Shown in pieces: positions 29,031 to 36,820 of a stretch of 64,000 bases of DNA. The translations under genes were made by a program, and so were the position numbers. Position 1 is the stretch's first letter; every line of letters begins with the position of its first letter. This DNA comes from JAFAXA01 sp963777325 (GTDB lineage: Bacteria > Pseudomonadota > Alphaproteobacteria > Acetobacterales > Acetobacteraceae): assembly GCA_963777325.1 (NCBI GenBank), contig CAVZQE010000022.1, positions 372,001-436,000 on the forward strand, in the 5' to 3' direction. Below the pieces are notes generated by a model. It did not search any database, was not told where the DNA came from, and saw nothing but the letters and a program-made list of their open reading frames with translations.

Positions 29031-29710
29031 CCGTCATTCCGTGGCAGCTGTGAAGTCGGGCCGCACTGTTGACTTCCGCTGGCGCTGTTATGCCTGTAGG
29101 TCGGCCATGACGGAGCGTAATTGCCTGATGCTTGATCGCCCCATGATTTCCAGCCGGACCGGACTCCCCTGGCGAACAGCTCGATGCGAGGCCCTGGGCT
29201 GCACGCCTCGATGATGTCGAATATCTCATCCGGCTTGCGCGAGTGTTCGCGCTTGCGCGTCCCGAGATAATTCACCTGCGTTCGGCCCGGCTGCAGCGTC
29301 CGCGCGTTCTTGCCCCGCACGCCAAACAGAACGAGTTCGGTCACGTTGCGGAAGTAAAAGCCCACGCCCCGTCCGTCGCTGCCGCCGTCCTTACGTCGCT
29401 TGTGCCAGACAATGTTGGATTTGTAGGTGAACCCCCACGCCGTCATGACCCGCAAGCCCTCCGGCAGCAATGCGTTGGGCACCCAAAGATACAGGTGGGA
29501 TGTCGGAGCGCTGACCTCTGCCACGGGCAGCGCACAGATCGCGCCCACGTCCAGTGTTCCGTAGCGGCTCAGGCGCTTGTGTTCCGGCGCCATTTTTCCG
29601 GTGCGATTGACGAACTGCCAGGGCGGATCGGCCAGAATGCACCCGAAGCTGTCGCCATTGACGGCCGTCAGGAGGTCCGCCCCAGGGTCGGGGGTGACAG
29701 TCGTCGTCAT
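28817..29710 (-). CDS. MT-A70 family N6-adenine DNA methyltransferase
   Basis: CILADPPWQFVNRTGKMAPEHKRLSRYGTLDVG holds the DPPW catalytic motif of MT-A70 enzymes. SHLYLWVPNALLPEGLRVMTAWGFTYKSNIVWHKRRK, GFYFRNVTELVLFGVRGKNARTLQPGRTQVNYLGTRKREHSRKPDEIFDIIEACSPGPRIELFAR covers the rest of the fold. The domain ends near 29130 (GWKSWGDQA). The remaining 100 codons run antisense to the endonuclease gene and contain Ser and Pro runs, so the true stop is probably nearer 29100 and lost by an indel. It is convergent with the BglII-like gene and is the likely protecting methylase. Confidence 0.82.
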   Translation of the reverse strand: MTTTVTPDPGADLLTAVNGDSFGCILADPPWQFVNRTGKMAPEHKRLSRYGTLDVGAICALPVAEVSAPTSHLYLWVPNALLPEGLRVMTAWGFTYKSNIVWHKRRKDGGSDGRGVGFYFRNVTELVLFGVRGKNARTLQPGRTQVNYLGTRKREHSRKPDEIFDIIEACSPGPRIELFARGVRSGWKSWGDQASGNYAPSWPTYRHNSASGSQQCGPTSQLPRNDGYSSSSSSSGTERPCRLAAFFACFSAAMRACSTASASGPSSTKLAGLMANVSTGHPPPPPPSTLGTSFSDA

Positions 29711-29991
29711 GAGGCGATTGCTCCTTCATCGAGCTTCCAGTCTTCCAGGACATCACCATACGGGCAAGTTCCCAAAAACTTTGTTGTCGCTCTGGCTCGT
29801 TAAACAGCCGTAGGATACAGGTTCGGACAGGAGACGCCAGCCATAGCGCCCCCGGTTGCCCGCTGGCTGCCCTCATGCTATCCGGCCATCGCCGATGCGG
29901 ATGACTTTCTCTCGATCGGCGTTGCACGAACGAACGGAGACCGGTCGCCCCCCATGATCCTGGCTGGGCGGCGCGAACGAGGGGAGAAACC

Positions 29992-30561
29992 GTGGCCTCT
30001 GGTGGCGCGACAACCTCGAGCGTTGGTGGCCTCGCCGGCCGCTACGCCGCCGCTCTCTACGCCCATGCCGACGACCAGCACGCGCTCGACCGCACCGTCG
30101 ACGAGATGGACGCGCTGGGCCGGCTCATCGACGCCAGTCCCGACCTGCGCCGGCTGATCGAAAGCCCGCTGATCGACGTCGTCCAGGCCCGCCGCGCGGC
30201 GCTCGCGGTGCTGAACGAGCAGGGATTCGGCAAGATCGTCGCGGATTTCGTAGGCGTCGTCACCAACAACCGCCGCCTCGCCGCCTTGCCGCAGATCGTG
30301 CGGGCGTTCGCGGCGCTGGTCGCCGAGAAGCGTGGCGTCATCACCGCCCAGGTCGCGTCCGCGCACCCGCTGAACGACGTGCAGCGCCAGCAATTGCGCG
30401 CCCGGCTGATCGAGGCGGGATATGGCAACGTCGATATCCACGAGCAGGTGGACAAGGGGCTGCTCGGCGGTCTGGTCGTCAGGATCGGCGCGCGCCTCTA
30501 CGACACCAGCTTGAAATCCCGGCTGCAGCGCCTGCAGCACGCCATGAAGGGAGCCGCCTAG
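29992..30561 (+). CDS. atpH: ATP synthase F1 delta subunit
   Basis: Connects F1 to the peripheral stalk. GGLAGRYAAALYAHADDQ is the N-terminal helix, SPDLRRLIESPLI and GVVTNNRRLAALPQIVRAF the conserved core, and VDKGLLGGLVVRIGARLYDTSLKSRLQRLQHAM the C-terminal signature. GTG 29992 follows GAGGGGAGA. It abuts atpA with no gap. The 281 bases upstream (29711-29991), between the restriction-modification island and here, show no further gene. Confidence 0.9.
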   Translation: MASGGATTSSVGGLAGRYAAALYAHADDQHALDRTVDEMDALGRLIDASPDLRRLIESPLIDVVQARRAALAVLNEQGFGKIVADFVGVVTNNRRLAALPQIVRAFAALVAEKRGVITAQVASAHPLNDVQRQQLRARLIEAGYGNVDIHEQVDKGLLGGLVVRIGARLYDTSLKSRLQRLQHAMKGAA

Positions 30562-32094
30562 ATGGAAATCCGCCCCGCCGAGATCTCGGACATCCTGCAG
30601 AAGCAGATCGCCTCGTTCGACACCGAGGCCGACGTCGCCGAGACCGGGCAGGTTCTGAGCGTCGGCGACGGCATCGCCCGCATCTACGGCCTCCAGAACG
30701 TCATGGCCGGCGAGATGGTCGAATTTCCGGGCGCCGGCCTGCGCGGCATGGCGCTCAATCTCGAGACCGACAATGTCGGCGTCGTGATCTTCGGCGACGA
30801 CCGCACCATCCGCGAGGGCGATACTGTCACCCGGACCGGCTCCATCGTCGACGTGCCGGTCGGCGACGGCCTGCTCGGTCGCGTGGTCGACGGGCTCGGC
30901 GATCCGATCGACGGCAAGGGGCCGATCAACGCCACCGAGCGCCGCCGGGTCGAAGTCAAGGCGCCGGGCATCATTCCCCGCCAGTCGGTGCACGAGCCGA
31001 TGCAGACGGGGATCAAGGCGATCGACGCTCTGATCCCGATCGGGCGCGGCCAGCGCGAGCTGGTGATCGGCGACCGGCAGACCGGCAAGACGGCGGTGCT
31101 GATCGACACGATCATCAACCAGAAGCGGGTCAACGCGAGCGGCGACGAGTCGCGCAAGCTCTATTGCATCTATGTCGCGATCGGCCAGAAACGCTCGACG
31201 GTCGCGCAGCTCGTGCGCACGCTCGAGGAATATGGGGCGATGGAGTATTCGATCGTGGTCGCCGCGACCGCGTCCGACCCGGCGCCAATGCAGTTCCTCG
31301 CGCCCTACACGGGCTGCACCATGGGCGAGTTCTTCCGCGACAACAGCCGCCACGCCGTGATCTTCTACGACGACCTCTCGAAGCAGGCCGTCGCGTATCG
31401 CCAGATGTCCTTGCTGCTGCGCCGTCCGCCGGGACGCGAGGCCTATCCGGGCGACGTGTTCTACCTGCACTCCCGGCTGCTCGAGCGGGCGGCGAAGATG
31501 TCGAAGGCGATGGGCAGCGGTTCGCTGACCGCGCTGCCCGTCATCGAGACGCAGGCCGGCGACGTGTCCGCCTACATCCCGACCAACGTGATCTCGATCA
31601 CGGACGGGCAGATCTTCCTGGAGACGGAGCTGTTCTTCCGTGGCATCCGCCCGGCCGTGAATGTCGGCCTCAGCGTCTCGCGCGTCGGTTCGGCGGCGCA
31701 GATCAAGGCGATGAAGCAGGTCGCGGGCCGGATCAAGCTCGAACTCGCGCAGTATCGCGAGATGGCGGCGTTCGCGCAGTTCGCCTCCGACCTCGACGCC
31801 TCGACCCAGAAGCTGCTGGCGCGCGGCGCGCGGCTGACGGAGCTGCTGAAGCAGCCGCAGTTCAAGCCGATCCCGGTCGAGGAGCAGGTGATCTCCATCT
31901 TCTCCGGCACGCGCGGCTATCTCGACGGGATCGAGGTAGATCGCGTCGGTCCGTACGAGGCGCAGCTCATCTCCGAAATCAAGGCCCGCGAGCCGGGCAT
32001 CCTGGAAGCGATCCGCACCGACCGCGAGATCAAGCCGGAGACCGAACAGAAGCTGGTCGGCTTCCTCGACAGCTTCACCAAGAGCTTCGCTTAA
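30562..32094 (+). CDS. atpA: ATP synthase F1 alpha subunit
   Basis: 510 residues, intact. GDRQTGKTAVLIDTIINQK near residues 170-188 is the P-loop of the non-catalytic nucleotide site. AVIFYDDLSKQAVAYRQMSLLLRRPPGREAYPGDVFYLHSRLLERAAK and the ITDGQIFLETELFFRGIRPAVNVGLSVSRVGSAAQ motif are highly conserved. The start is immediately after the atpH stop. It forms the alternating hexamer with beta. Confidence 0.97.
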   Translation: MEIRPAEISDILQKQIASFDTEADVAETGQVLSVGDGIARIYGLQNVMAGEMVEFPGAGLRGMALNLETDNVGVVIFGDDRTIREGDTVTRTGSIVDVPVGDGLLGRVVDGLGDPIDGKGPINATERRRVEVKAPGIIPRQSVHEPMQTGIKAIDALIPIGRGQRELVIGDRQTGKTAVLIDTIINQKRVNASGDESRKLYCIYVAIGQKRSTVAQLVRTLEEYGAMEYSIVVAATASDPAPMQFLAPYTGCTMGEFFRDNSRHAVIFYDDLSKQAVAYRQMSLLLRRPPGREAYPGDVFYLHSRLLERAAKMSKAMGSGSLTALPVIETQAGDVSAYIPTNVISITDGQIFLETELFFRGIRPAVNVGLSVSRVGSAAQIKAMKQVAGRIKLELAQYREMAAFAQFASDLDASTQKLLARGARLTELLKQPQFKPIPVEEQVISIFSGTRGYLDGIEVDRVGPYEAQLISEIKAREPGILEAIRTDREIKPETEQKLVGFLDSFTKSFA

Positions 32095-32113
32095 AGAGGG
32101 ACGCCAGAACTCC

Positions 32114-32998
32114 ATGCCGAGCCTGAAAGACCTTCGCGGGCGCATCAACAGCGTCAAGAACACGCGCAAGATCACGAGCGCCATGAAGATGGTGGCGGCC
32201 TCCAAACTTCGCCGCGCGCAGAGCCAGGCGGAGGCGGCTCGGCCCTACGCCGAGCGGATGGAGCGCGTGCTGGCGGCCGTGGCGACGAGCGCGGTGGGCA
32301 GCCCGACCGCGCCCCGGATGCTGGTCGGGACGGGCCGCGATCAGGTGCATCTGCTGATCGCGATCACGGCGGATCGCGGCCTCGCCGGCGCGTTCAACAG
32401 CCAGATCGGCCGCGCGACCCGCGCGCTCGCACGCCGGCTGCTGTCGGAAGGCAAGACGGTCAAGCTCATCACGGTCGGCCGCAAGGGGCGGGACTATCTG
32501 CGTCGCGAGTTCCCCGAGGATATCGTACACGAAATCAGCTACGCGGCGAAGAAGCGGGTCGAGTTTTCCGATCTCGCCGAACTGGGACAGCGCATCACCC
32601 AGATGCTGCTGGCCGGGGAGTTCGACGTCTGCACGGTCGTCTACAACCGCTTCGTGTCAGTCATCTCGCAGGTTCCGACCGAGACGCAGCTCATCCCAAC
32701 GCCGTTGCCGGAGGGTGAGGCCGAGCAGCGCGAGGGCGCGCAGGCGACCTACGATTTCGAGCCGGACGAGGAGACGATCCTCGCGCGGCTGCTGCCGCAG
32801 AATCTGGCGGTGCAGCTCTATCGCGCGCAGTTGGAAAGCGCTGCCGGCGAGCAGGGCGCGCGCATGTCGGCGATGGACAACGCGACCCGCAACGCGGGCG
32901 ACATGATCAATCGTCTGACGATGAGCTACAACCGTCAGCGTCAGGCGAACATCACCAGGGAACTGATCGAGATCATCTCGGGCGCGGAAGCGCTCTGA
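32114..32998 (+). CDS. atpG: ATP synthase F1 gamma subunit
   Basis: Central rotor shaft. MPSLKDLRGRINSVKNTRKITSAMKMVAASKLRRAQ is the N-terminal coiled coil. ITADRGLAGAFNSQI and VVYNRFVSVISQ mark the globular part. EQGARMSAMDNATRNAGDMINRLTMSYNRQRQANITRELIEIISGAEAL is the C-terminal helix. An acidic insertion near 32700-32780 (EGEAEQREGAQATYDFEPDEET) fits alphaproteobacterial gamma subunits. Intact, 19 bases after atpA. Confidence 0.96.
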   Translation: MPSLKDLRGRINSVKNTRKITSAMKMVAASKLRRAQSQAEAARPYAERMERVLAAVATSAVGSPTAPRMLVGTGRDQVHLLIAITADRGLAGAFNSQIGRATRALARRLLSEGKTVKLITVGRKGRDYLRREFPEDIVHEISYAAKKRVEFSDLAELGQRITQMLLAGEFDVCTVVYNRFVSVISQVPTETQLIPTPLPEGEAEQREGAQATYDFEPDEETILARLLPQNLAVQLYRAQLESAAGEQGARMSAMDNATRNAGDMINRLTMSYNRQRQANITRELIEIISGAEAL

Positions 32999-33028
32999 GG
33001 CGAACCGACGAAAGCAGGAAACAGCACC

Positions 33029-34462
33029 ATGGCAGCAAGCAACATCGTCGGCCGGATCACCCAGGTTCTGGGCGCCGTCGTCGACGTGCAGTTCGACGGC
33101 GACCTGCCGTATATCCAGAACGCGCTGACGACGAAGCTATCGGACAAGGAGGTCGTGCTCGAGGTTTCGCAGGAGCTGGGCGAGCACACCGTCCGCTGCA
33201 TCGCCATGGACAGCACCGACGGCATGGTGCGCGGCCACGAGGTGAACGACACCGGCGCGCCGATCATGATGCCGGTCGGCCCCGAGACCCTCGGCCGCAT
33301 CCTCAACGTGATTGGCGAGCCGATCGACGAACGCGGCCCGATCGATACGAAGATGCGCTATCCGATCCACCGCGACGCCCCCTCCTTCGAGGATCAGGCG
33401 ACCTCGGCCGAGATCCTCGTGACCGGCATCAAGGTCGTCGATCTGCTCGCGCCGTATCTGAAGGGCGGCAAGATCGGCCTGTTCGGGGGCGCCGGCGTCG
33501 GCAAGACCGTGCTGATCCAGGAACTCATCAACAACATCGCGAAGGCGCATGGCGGCGTGTCGGTGTTCGCGGGCGTCGGCGAGCGCACGCGCGAGGGCAA
33601 CGACCTCTATCACGAAATGGTCGATGCCGGCGTCATCAAGCTCGGCGAGGGCACGACCGAAGGCTCCAAGGTCGCGCTCGTCTATGGCCAGATGAACGAG
33701 CCGCCGGGCGCGCGCGCGCGCGTCGCGCTGTCGGGCCTGACCGTCGCCGAGTATTTCCGCGACGAGGAAGGCCAGGACGTGCTGTTCTTCGTCGATAACA
33801 TCTTCCGCTTCACCCAGGCGGGGGCGGAAGTGTCGGCGCTGCTCGGCCGCATCCCGTCGGCGGTCGGCTACCAGCCGACGCTCGCGACCGACATGGGCCA
33901 GCTGCAGGAGCGCATCACCTCCACGAAGAAGGGCTCGATCACCTCGGTGCAGGCGATCTACGTGCCGGCGGACGACCTCACCGATCCGGCGCCGGCGACC
34001 TCGTTCGCGCATCTCGACGCGACCACCGTGCTGTCCCGCTCGATCGCGGAGCTCGGCATCTATCCGGCGGTGGACCCGCTCGACTCGACCTCCCGCTCGC
34101 TCGATCCGCGCATCGTCGGCGACGAGCATTACACTGTCGCGCGCAAGGTGCAGGAAGTGCTGCAAACGTATAAGTCGCTGCAGGACATCATCGCCATTCT
34201 CGGCATGGATGAGCTGTCGGAGGAGGACAAGCTGATCGTCGCGCGCGCCCGCAAGATCCAGCGCTTCCTGTCGCAGCCCTTCCACGTCGCCGAGGTGTTC
34301 ACGGGCTTCCCCGGCAAGTTCGTGCCGATCGCCGACACGGTGCGCAGCTTCAAGGCCATCGTCGCGGGCGAGTACGACCATCTGCCGGAGGCGGCCTTCT
34401 ACATGGTCGGCGCCATCGAGGAGGCCGTGCAGAAGGCCGAAGGCATGAAGGCGACCGCCTGA
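33029..34462 (+). CDS. atpD: ATP synthase F1 beta subunit
   Basis: Catalytic subunit, 477 residues, intact. GLFGGAGVGKTVLIQELINN near residues 151-170 is the P-loop. GVGERTREGNDLYHEM supplies the catalytic Glu. VLFFVDNIFRFTQAGAEVSALLGRIPSAVGYQPTLATDMG and the LSEEDKLIVARARKIQRFLSQPFHVAEVFTG C-terminal region (DELSEED) are typical. GCAGGAAAC lies upstream of ATG 33029. Confidence 0.97.
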   Translation: MAASNIVGRITQVLGAVVDVQFDGDLPYIQNALTTKLSDKEVVLEVSQELGEHTVRCIAMDSTDGMVRGHEVNDTGAPIMMPVGPETLGRILNVIGEPIDERGPIDTKMRYPIHRDAPSFEDQATSAEILVTGIKVVDLLAPYLKGGKIGLFGGAGVGKTVLIQELINNIAKAHGGVSVFAGVGERTREGNDLYHEMVDAGVIKLGEGTTEGSKVALVYGQMNEPPGARARVALSGLTVAEYFRDEEGQDVLFFVDNIFRFTQAGAEVSALLGRIPSAVGYQPTLATDMGQLQERITSTKKGSITSVQAIYVPADDLTDPAPATSFAHLDATTVLSRSIAELGIYPAVDPLDSTSRSLDPRIVGDEHYTVARKVQEVLQTYKSLQDIIAILGMDELSEEDKLIVARARKIQRFLSQPFHVAEVFTGFPGKFVPIADTVRSFKAIVAGEYDHLPEAAFYMVGAIEEAVQKAEGMKATA

Positions 34463-34465
34463 GCC

Positions 34466-34873
34466 ATGCCGGTCGCACTCGAAATCGTCAGCCCCGAAAG
34501 GCTGCTGCTGTCGCAGCCCGTGGACATGGTGGTGCTCCCGGCGGCGGAGGGCGATCTCGGCGTCCTGCCGCTGCATTCGCCCATGGTCGTGATGCTGCGC
34601 GGCGGCACGGTCCGCATCTATGAGGGCAGCCAGGTCACGAGCACGCTCTACGTCGCGGGCGGCTTCGCCGAGATCACGCCCGAGCGCTGCACGGTGCTGG
34701 CCGACGAGGCGGTGCCCGTGACGGAGGTGTCGCGCGCCGAGGGCGAGCGCCGGCTCGCGGCGGCGGAGGCCGAGTTCAACGCCGCCGACAAGATGGATAC
34801 GGTCGCGCTCGACGCGGCCCAGGTCCGGCTGCAATCGGCGCGGGCAATGATCGAGGCCGCCCAGGGCGCCTGA
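34466..34873 (+). CDS. atpC: ATP synthase F1 epsilon subunit
   Basis: LEIVSPERLLLSQPVDMVVLPAAEGDLGVLPLHSPMVVMLRGG is the N-terminal beta-sandwich that contacts the c-ring. YVAGGFAEITPERCTVLADEAV and the C-terminal helices (SRAEGERRLAAAEAEFNAADKMD) follow. The start is three bases after the atpD stop. It is the last gene of the operon; the Fo genes are elsewhere, as is usual in alphaproteobacteria. Confidence 0.95.
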   Translation: MPVALEIVSPERLLLSQPVDMVVLPAAEGDLGVLPLHSPMVVMLRGGTVRIYEGSQVTSTLYVAGGFAEITPERCTVLADEAVPVTEVSRAEGERRLAAAEAEFNAADKMDTVALDAAQVRLQSARAMIEAAQGA

Positions 34874-34901
34874 CCGCTTTGCACGCTCAATGACGAGCCG
34901 T

Positions 34902-35447
34902 TTACGGCGCCGCCGATCGTGGGGTTAGCTTGGCGAGAGCATCGCCTACGGCTCTCCCCAATTCATCGAACCGGCCGGGATGGGCGAGCTTTCTCGCGGC
35001 AGTCATGCCCATTCTCTTGTTCGGAGGGAGGGCATCGGCCGGGATCACGAAGAACTCCCACTGCCACGGATCGCGGTGATCCGCGATGATCCGATCTGTT
35101 TCCGGGTGCCAGGCTAGGACATAAATCTCGGCGTTGCGCCCCGGCTTGGACGTCCATTCTTCGTTTTGCCAGACATACTTGCGCGCACCTATGTCCCAGC
35201 TCGCAACGGATGGCCGCTTGGTTTGCCAACTTTGACAGGCCGCTGACTGTTTCACTTCCAAGTGCGTTTTGCTCTCCCTATGCCGAAAGTCGCAGGCGTA
35301 CCAGTCCTCCGAGCACCATTCCCAATCAGTGCCCAGCGCGACGGATACGATCGCTTCCACAATGAGCCCGCGATATACGTTCGTTACAAGACGGGAAAAA
35401 AAGACCCAATTCGCGGCAATGTTTGCGATTTCAGTCGGTTCGGTCAT
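34902..35447 (-). CDS. Uncharacterised PD-(D/E)XK-like protein
   Basis: 181 residues, no membrane segment, no family name I can give with certainty. NVYRGLIVEAIVSVALG near residues 24-40, WCSEDWYACDF near 44-54, and THLEVKQSAACQSW near 61-74 have the Glu...Asp...Glu-x-Lys order of restriction-endonuclease-like folds, with Gln after Lys and a trailing Gln-x-Trp. The second half has IYVLAWHPETDRIIADHRDPWQWEFFVIPADALPP, a strongly Trp-rich block. It stands alone, convergent with atpC and with no methylase beside it. The gene is less GC-rich than its neighbours, which suggests transfer. Nuclease function is inferred only from the motif order. Confidence 0.6.
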   Translation of the reverse strand: MTEPTEIANIAANWVFFSRLVTNVYRGLIVEAIVSVALGTDWEWCSEDWYACDFRHRESKTHLEVKQSAACQSWQTKRPSVASWDIGARKYVWQNEEWTSKPGRNAEIYVLAWHPETDRIIADHRDPWQWEFFVIPADALPPNKRMGMTAARKLAHPGRFDELGRAVGDALAKLTPRSAAP

Positions 35448-35698
35448 TGGACGTCGCTCACGGGTTCTCTTTCGCTTGCCTGAACTGGCCGCCGGAGAAG
35501 GTCGGTGATGACGTCGATTACGGGCGGGCGGTTAAGTATTCACGAAGCGAACCTGATCGCCTTTTAGCTGTGGTCTTCGCGAGTTGGTGAATAGCAGCGG
35601 GAGGGCGGAGGCCGCCGGCCGCCTCTCAGTGACACATAAGCGACAGGGTGGCGCGCGCACCCTGGACCGCTGCCGCCTTTCGTGTACAGATTCGCGGC

Positions 35699-36565
35699 AT
35701 GAAGCATTGGCGCATTGATGACGTGCCGTGGGATCGCTTCGATGCCACGAAGGTCGAGCCGGAGGTCGTGCCGATCATAAAGGCGGCCGCCATGGTCGAG
35801 CGCAACGGCACGGATTACGCGGTCTATCTCAATCGGGTGTTCTCGGAAGACCCCGACTTCCAGTCCGCCGCCAACAACTGGGCGGTCGAGGAGGTCCAGC
35901 ACGGCGACGCGCTCGGCAAATGGGCCATGCTCGCCGATCCGGTCTGGGATTTCGAGGCGGCGTTTGCCCGCTACAAGGCGGGATACACCTTGCCGCTCGA
36001 CGCCGAAGCCTCGGTGCGCGGCTCGCGCACGGGCGAGTTGATCGCCCGCTGCATGGTCGAGACGGGCACGTCCAGCTACTACACTGCGGTCGCCGACGCG
36101 ACGCAGGAGCCGGTGCTGCAGATCGTCTGCCGCCAGATCGCGGCCGACGAGTTCCGGCACTTCAAGCTGTTCTACGACCACATGCGCCGCTACCTGGAGC
36201 GCGAGAAGATCGGGATCGCGCGCCGCCTCAGGATCGCGGCCGGGCGCATCACCGAGACCGAGGACGACGAGCTGGCCTTTGCGTATCACTGCGGCAACGA
36301 GGCGGCGGACCTGCCGTACGAGCACAAGCGCTGCATGGCGGCGTACATGAGCCGCGCCATGGGCTTCTACCGGTTCCGCCATATCGAGCGCGGGATGGGC
36401 ATGATCTTCAAGTCGGTCGGGCTGAAGCCGCGCGGCATGCTGTCCGACAAGAGCGCCAAGCTCGCCTGGCGGCTGCTGCAATGGCGCCGCCGCAAGCTCG
36501 CGGCGGTGCCGGGCGCGCGCACGCCGGCGAACGATTCGGGAGCCGGACAGCGGGCGGCGGCTTGA
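35699..36565 (+). CDS. Ferritin-like diiron protein
   Basis: 288 residues. Two Glu-x-x-His motifs, WAVEEVQHGDAL near residues 61-72 and IAADEFRHFKLF near 148-159, each preceded by a helix with Glu (MVERNGTDYAVYLNRVF; CMVETGTSSYYTAV), give the four-helix diiron site seen in acyl-ACP desaturase-like and ferritin-like proteins. The C-terminus is basic (WRLLQWRRRKLAAV). It may be a desaturase or oxygenase; the substrate is unknown. ATG 35699. The stop overlaps the next start by one or more bases. Confidence 0.72.
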   Translation: MKHWRIDDVPWDRFDATKVEPEVVPIIKAAAMVERNGTDYAVYLNRVFSEDPDFQSAANNWAVEEVQHGDALGKWAMLADPVWDFEAAFARYKAGYTLPLDAEASVRGSRTGELIARCMVETGTSSYYTAVADATQEPVLQIVCRQIAADEFRHFKLFYDHMRRYLEREKIGIARRLRIAAGRITETEDDELAFAYHCGNEAADLPYEHKRCMAAYMSRAMGFYRFRHIERGMGMIFKSVGLKPRGMLSDKSAKLAWRLLQWRRRKLAAVPGARTPANDSGAGQRAAA

Positions 36566-36819
36566 CGGACGGGGAGGCCGAGCCGGAGCGGCAGGGGGGC
36601 GTTCACTCGGGGGGCGTTCACTCGGGGCGCGTTCACTCGGGGCGCGTTCACTGGGCACGCGTGCTGCTCGTGCTGCCGCTGGTCGCGATGCTCTGGGTGT
36701 CGTCCTACAACCGGATCGATCCGGCGCTGTTCGGGGTTCCATTCTTCTACTGGTATCAGCTGCTCTGGGTGCTGCTGTCGGCGGGGGTCATCGGCATCGT
36801 CTACAAGGCCGAACACTGA
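36562..36819 (+). CDS. DUF3311 small membrane protein with repeat-coded N-terminus
   Basis: WARVLLVLPLVAMLWVSSYNRIDPALFGVPFFYWYQLLWVLLSAGVIGIVYKAEH carries two membrane helices and the 'Pro-Phe-Phe-Tyr-Trp-Tyr-Gln' signature. DUF3311 genes sit directly before sodium:solute symporters, as here (the SSS start is one base after this stop), and probably help that transporter. The start may be TTG 36562, overlapping the ferritin-like stop, which gives a 33-residue leader with four Val-His-Ser-Gly repeats. It may instead be the GTG at about 36661, which would place the repeat outside the protein. Confidence 0.72.
   Translation: MTDGEAEPERQGGVHSGGVHSGRVHSGRVHWARVLLVLPLVAMLWVSSYNRIDPALFGVPFFYWYQLLWVLLSAGVIGIVYKAEH
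36595..36660. repeat. 15-bp minisatellite at the 5' end of the DUF3311 gene
   Basis: GTTCACTCGGGGGGC (36601-36615), GTTCACTCGGGGCGC twice (36616-36645) and GTTCACTGGGCACGC (36646-36660); a short partial unit precedes them. The repeats encode Val-His-Ser-Gly if translated. Confidence 0.85.
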
Positions 36820-36820
36820 C

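Noticed and set aside
29920..29991. Sigma-70 promoter for the atp operon
   Set aside because: TTGCAC near 29921 has no acceptable -10 at 16-18 bases; not reported.
29878..32205. A 775-codon open frame antisense to atpH-atpA
   Set aside because: It is the mirror of GC-rich, highly conserved ATP synthase genes; its translation is Arg/Asp/His-rich without any domain. Similar long antisense frames at 25567-27885 (772 codons) and 60347-63067 (906 codons) are rejected for the same reason.
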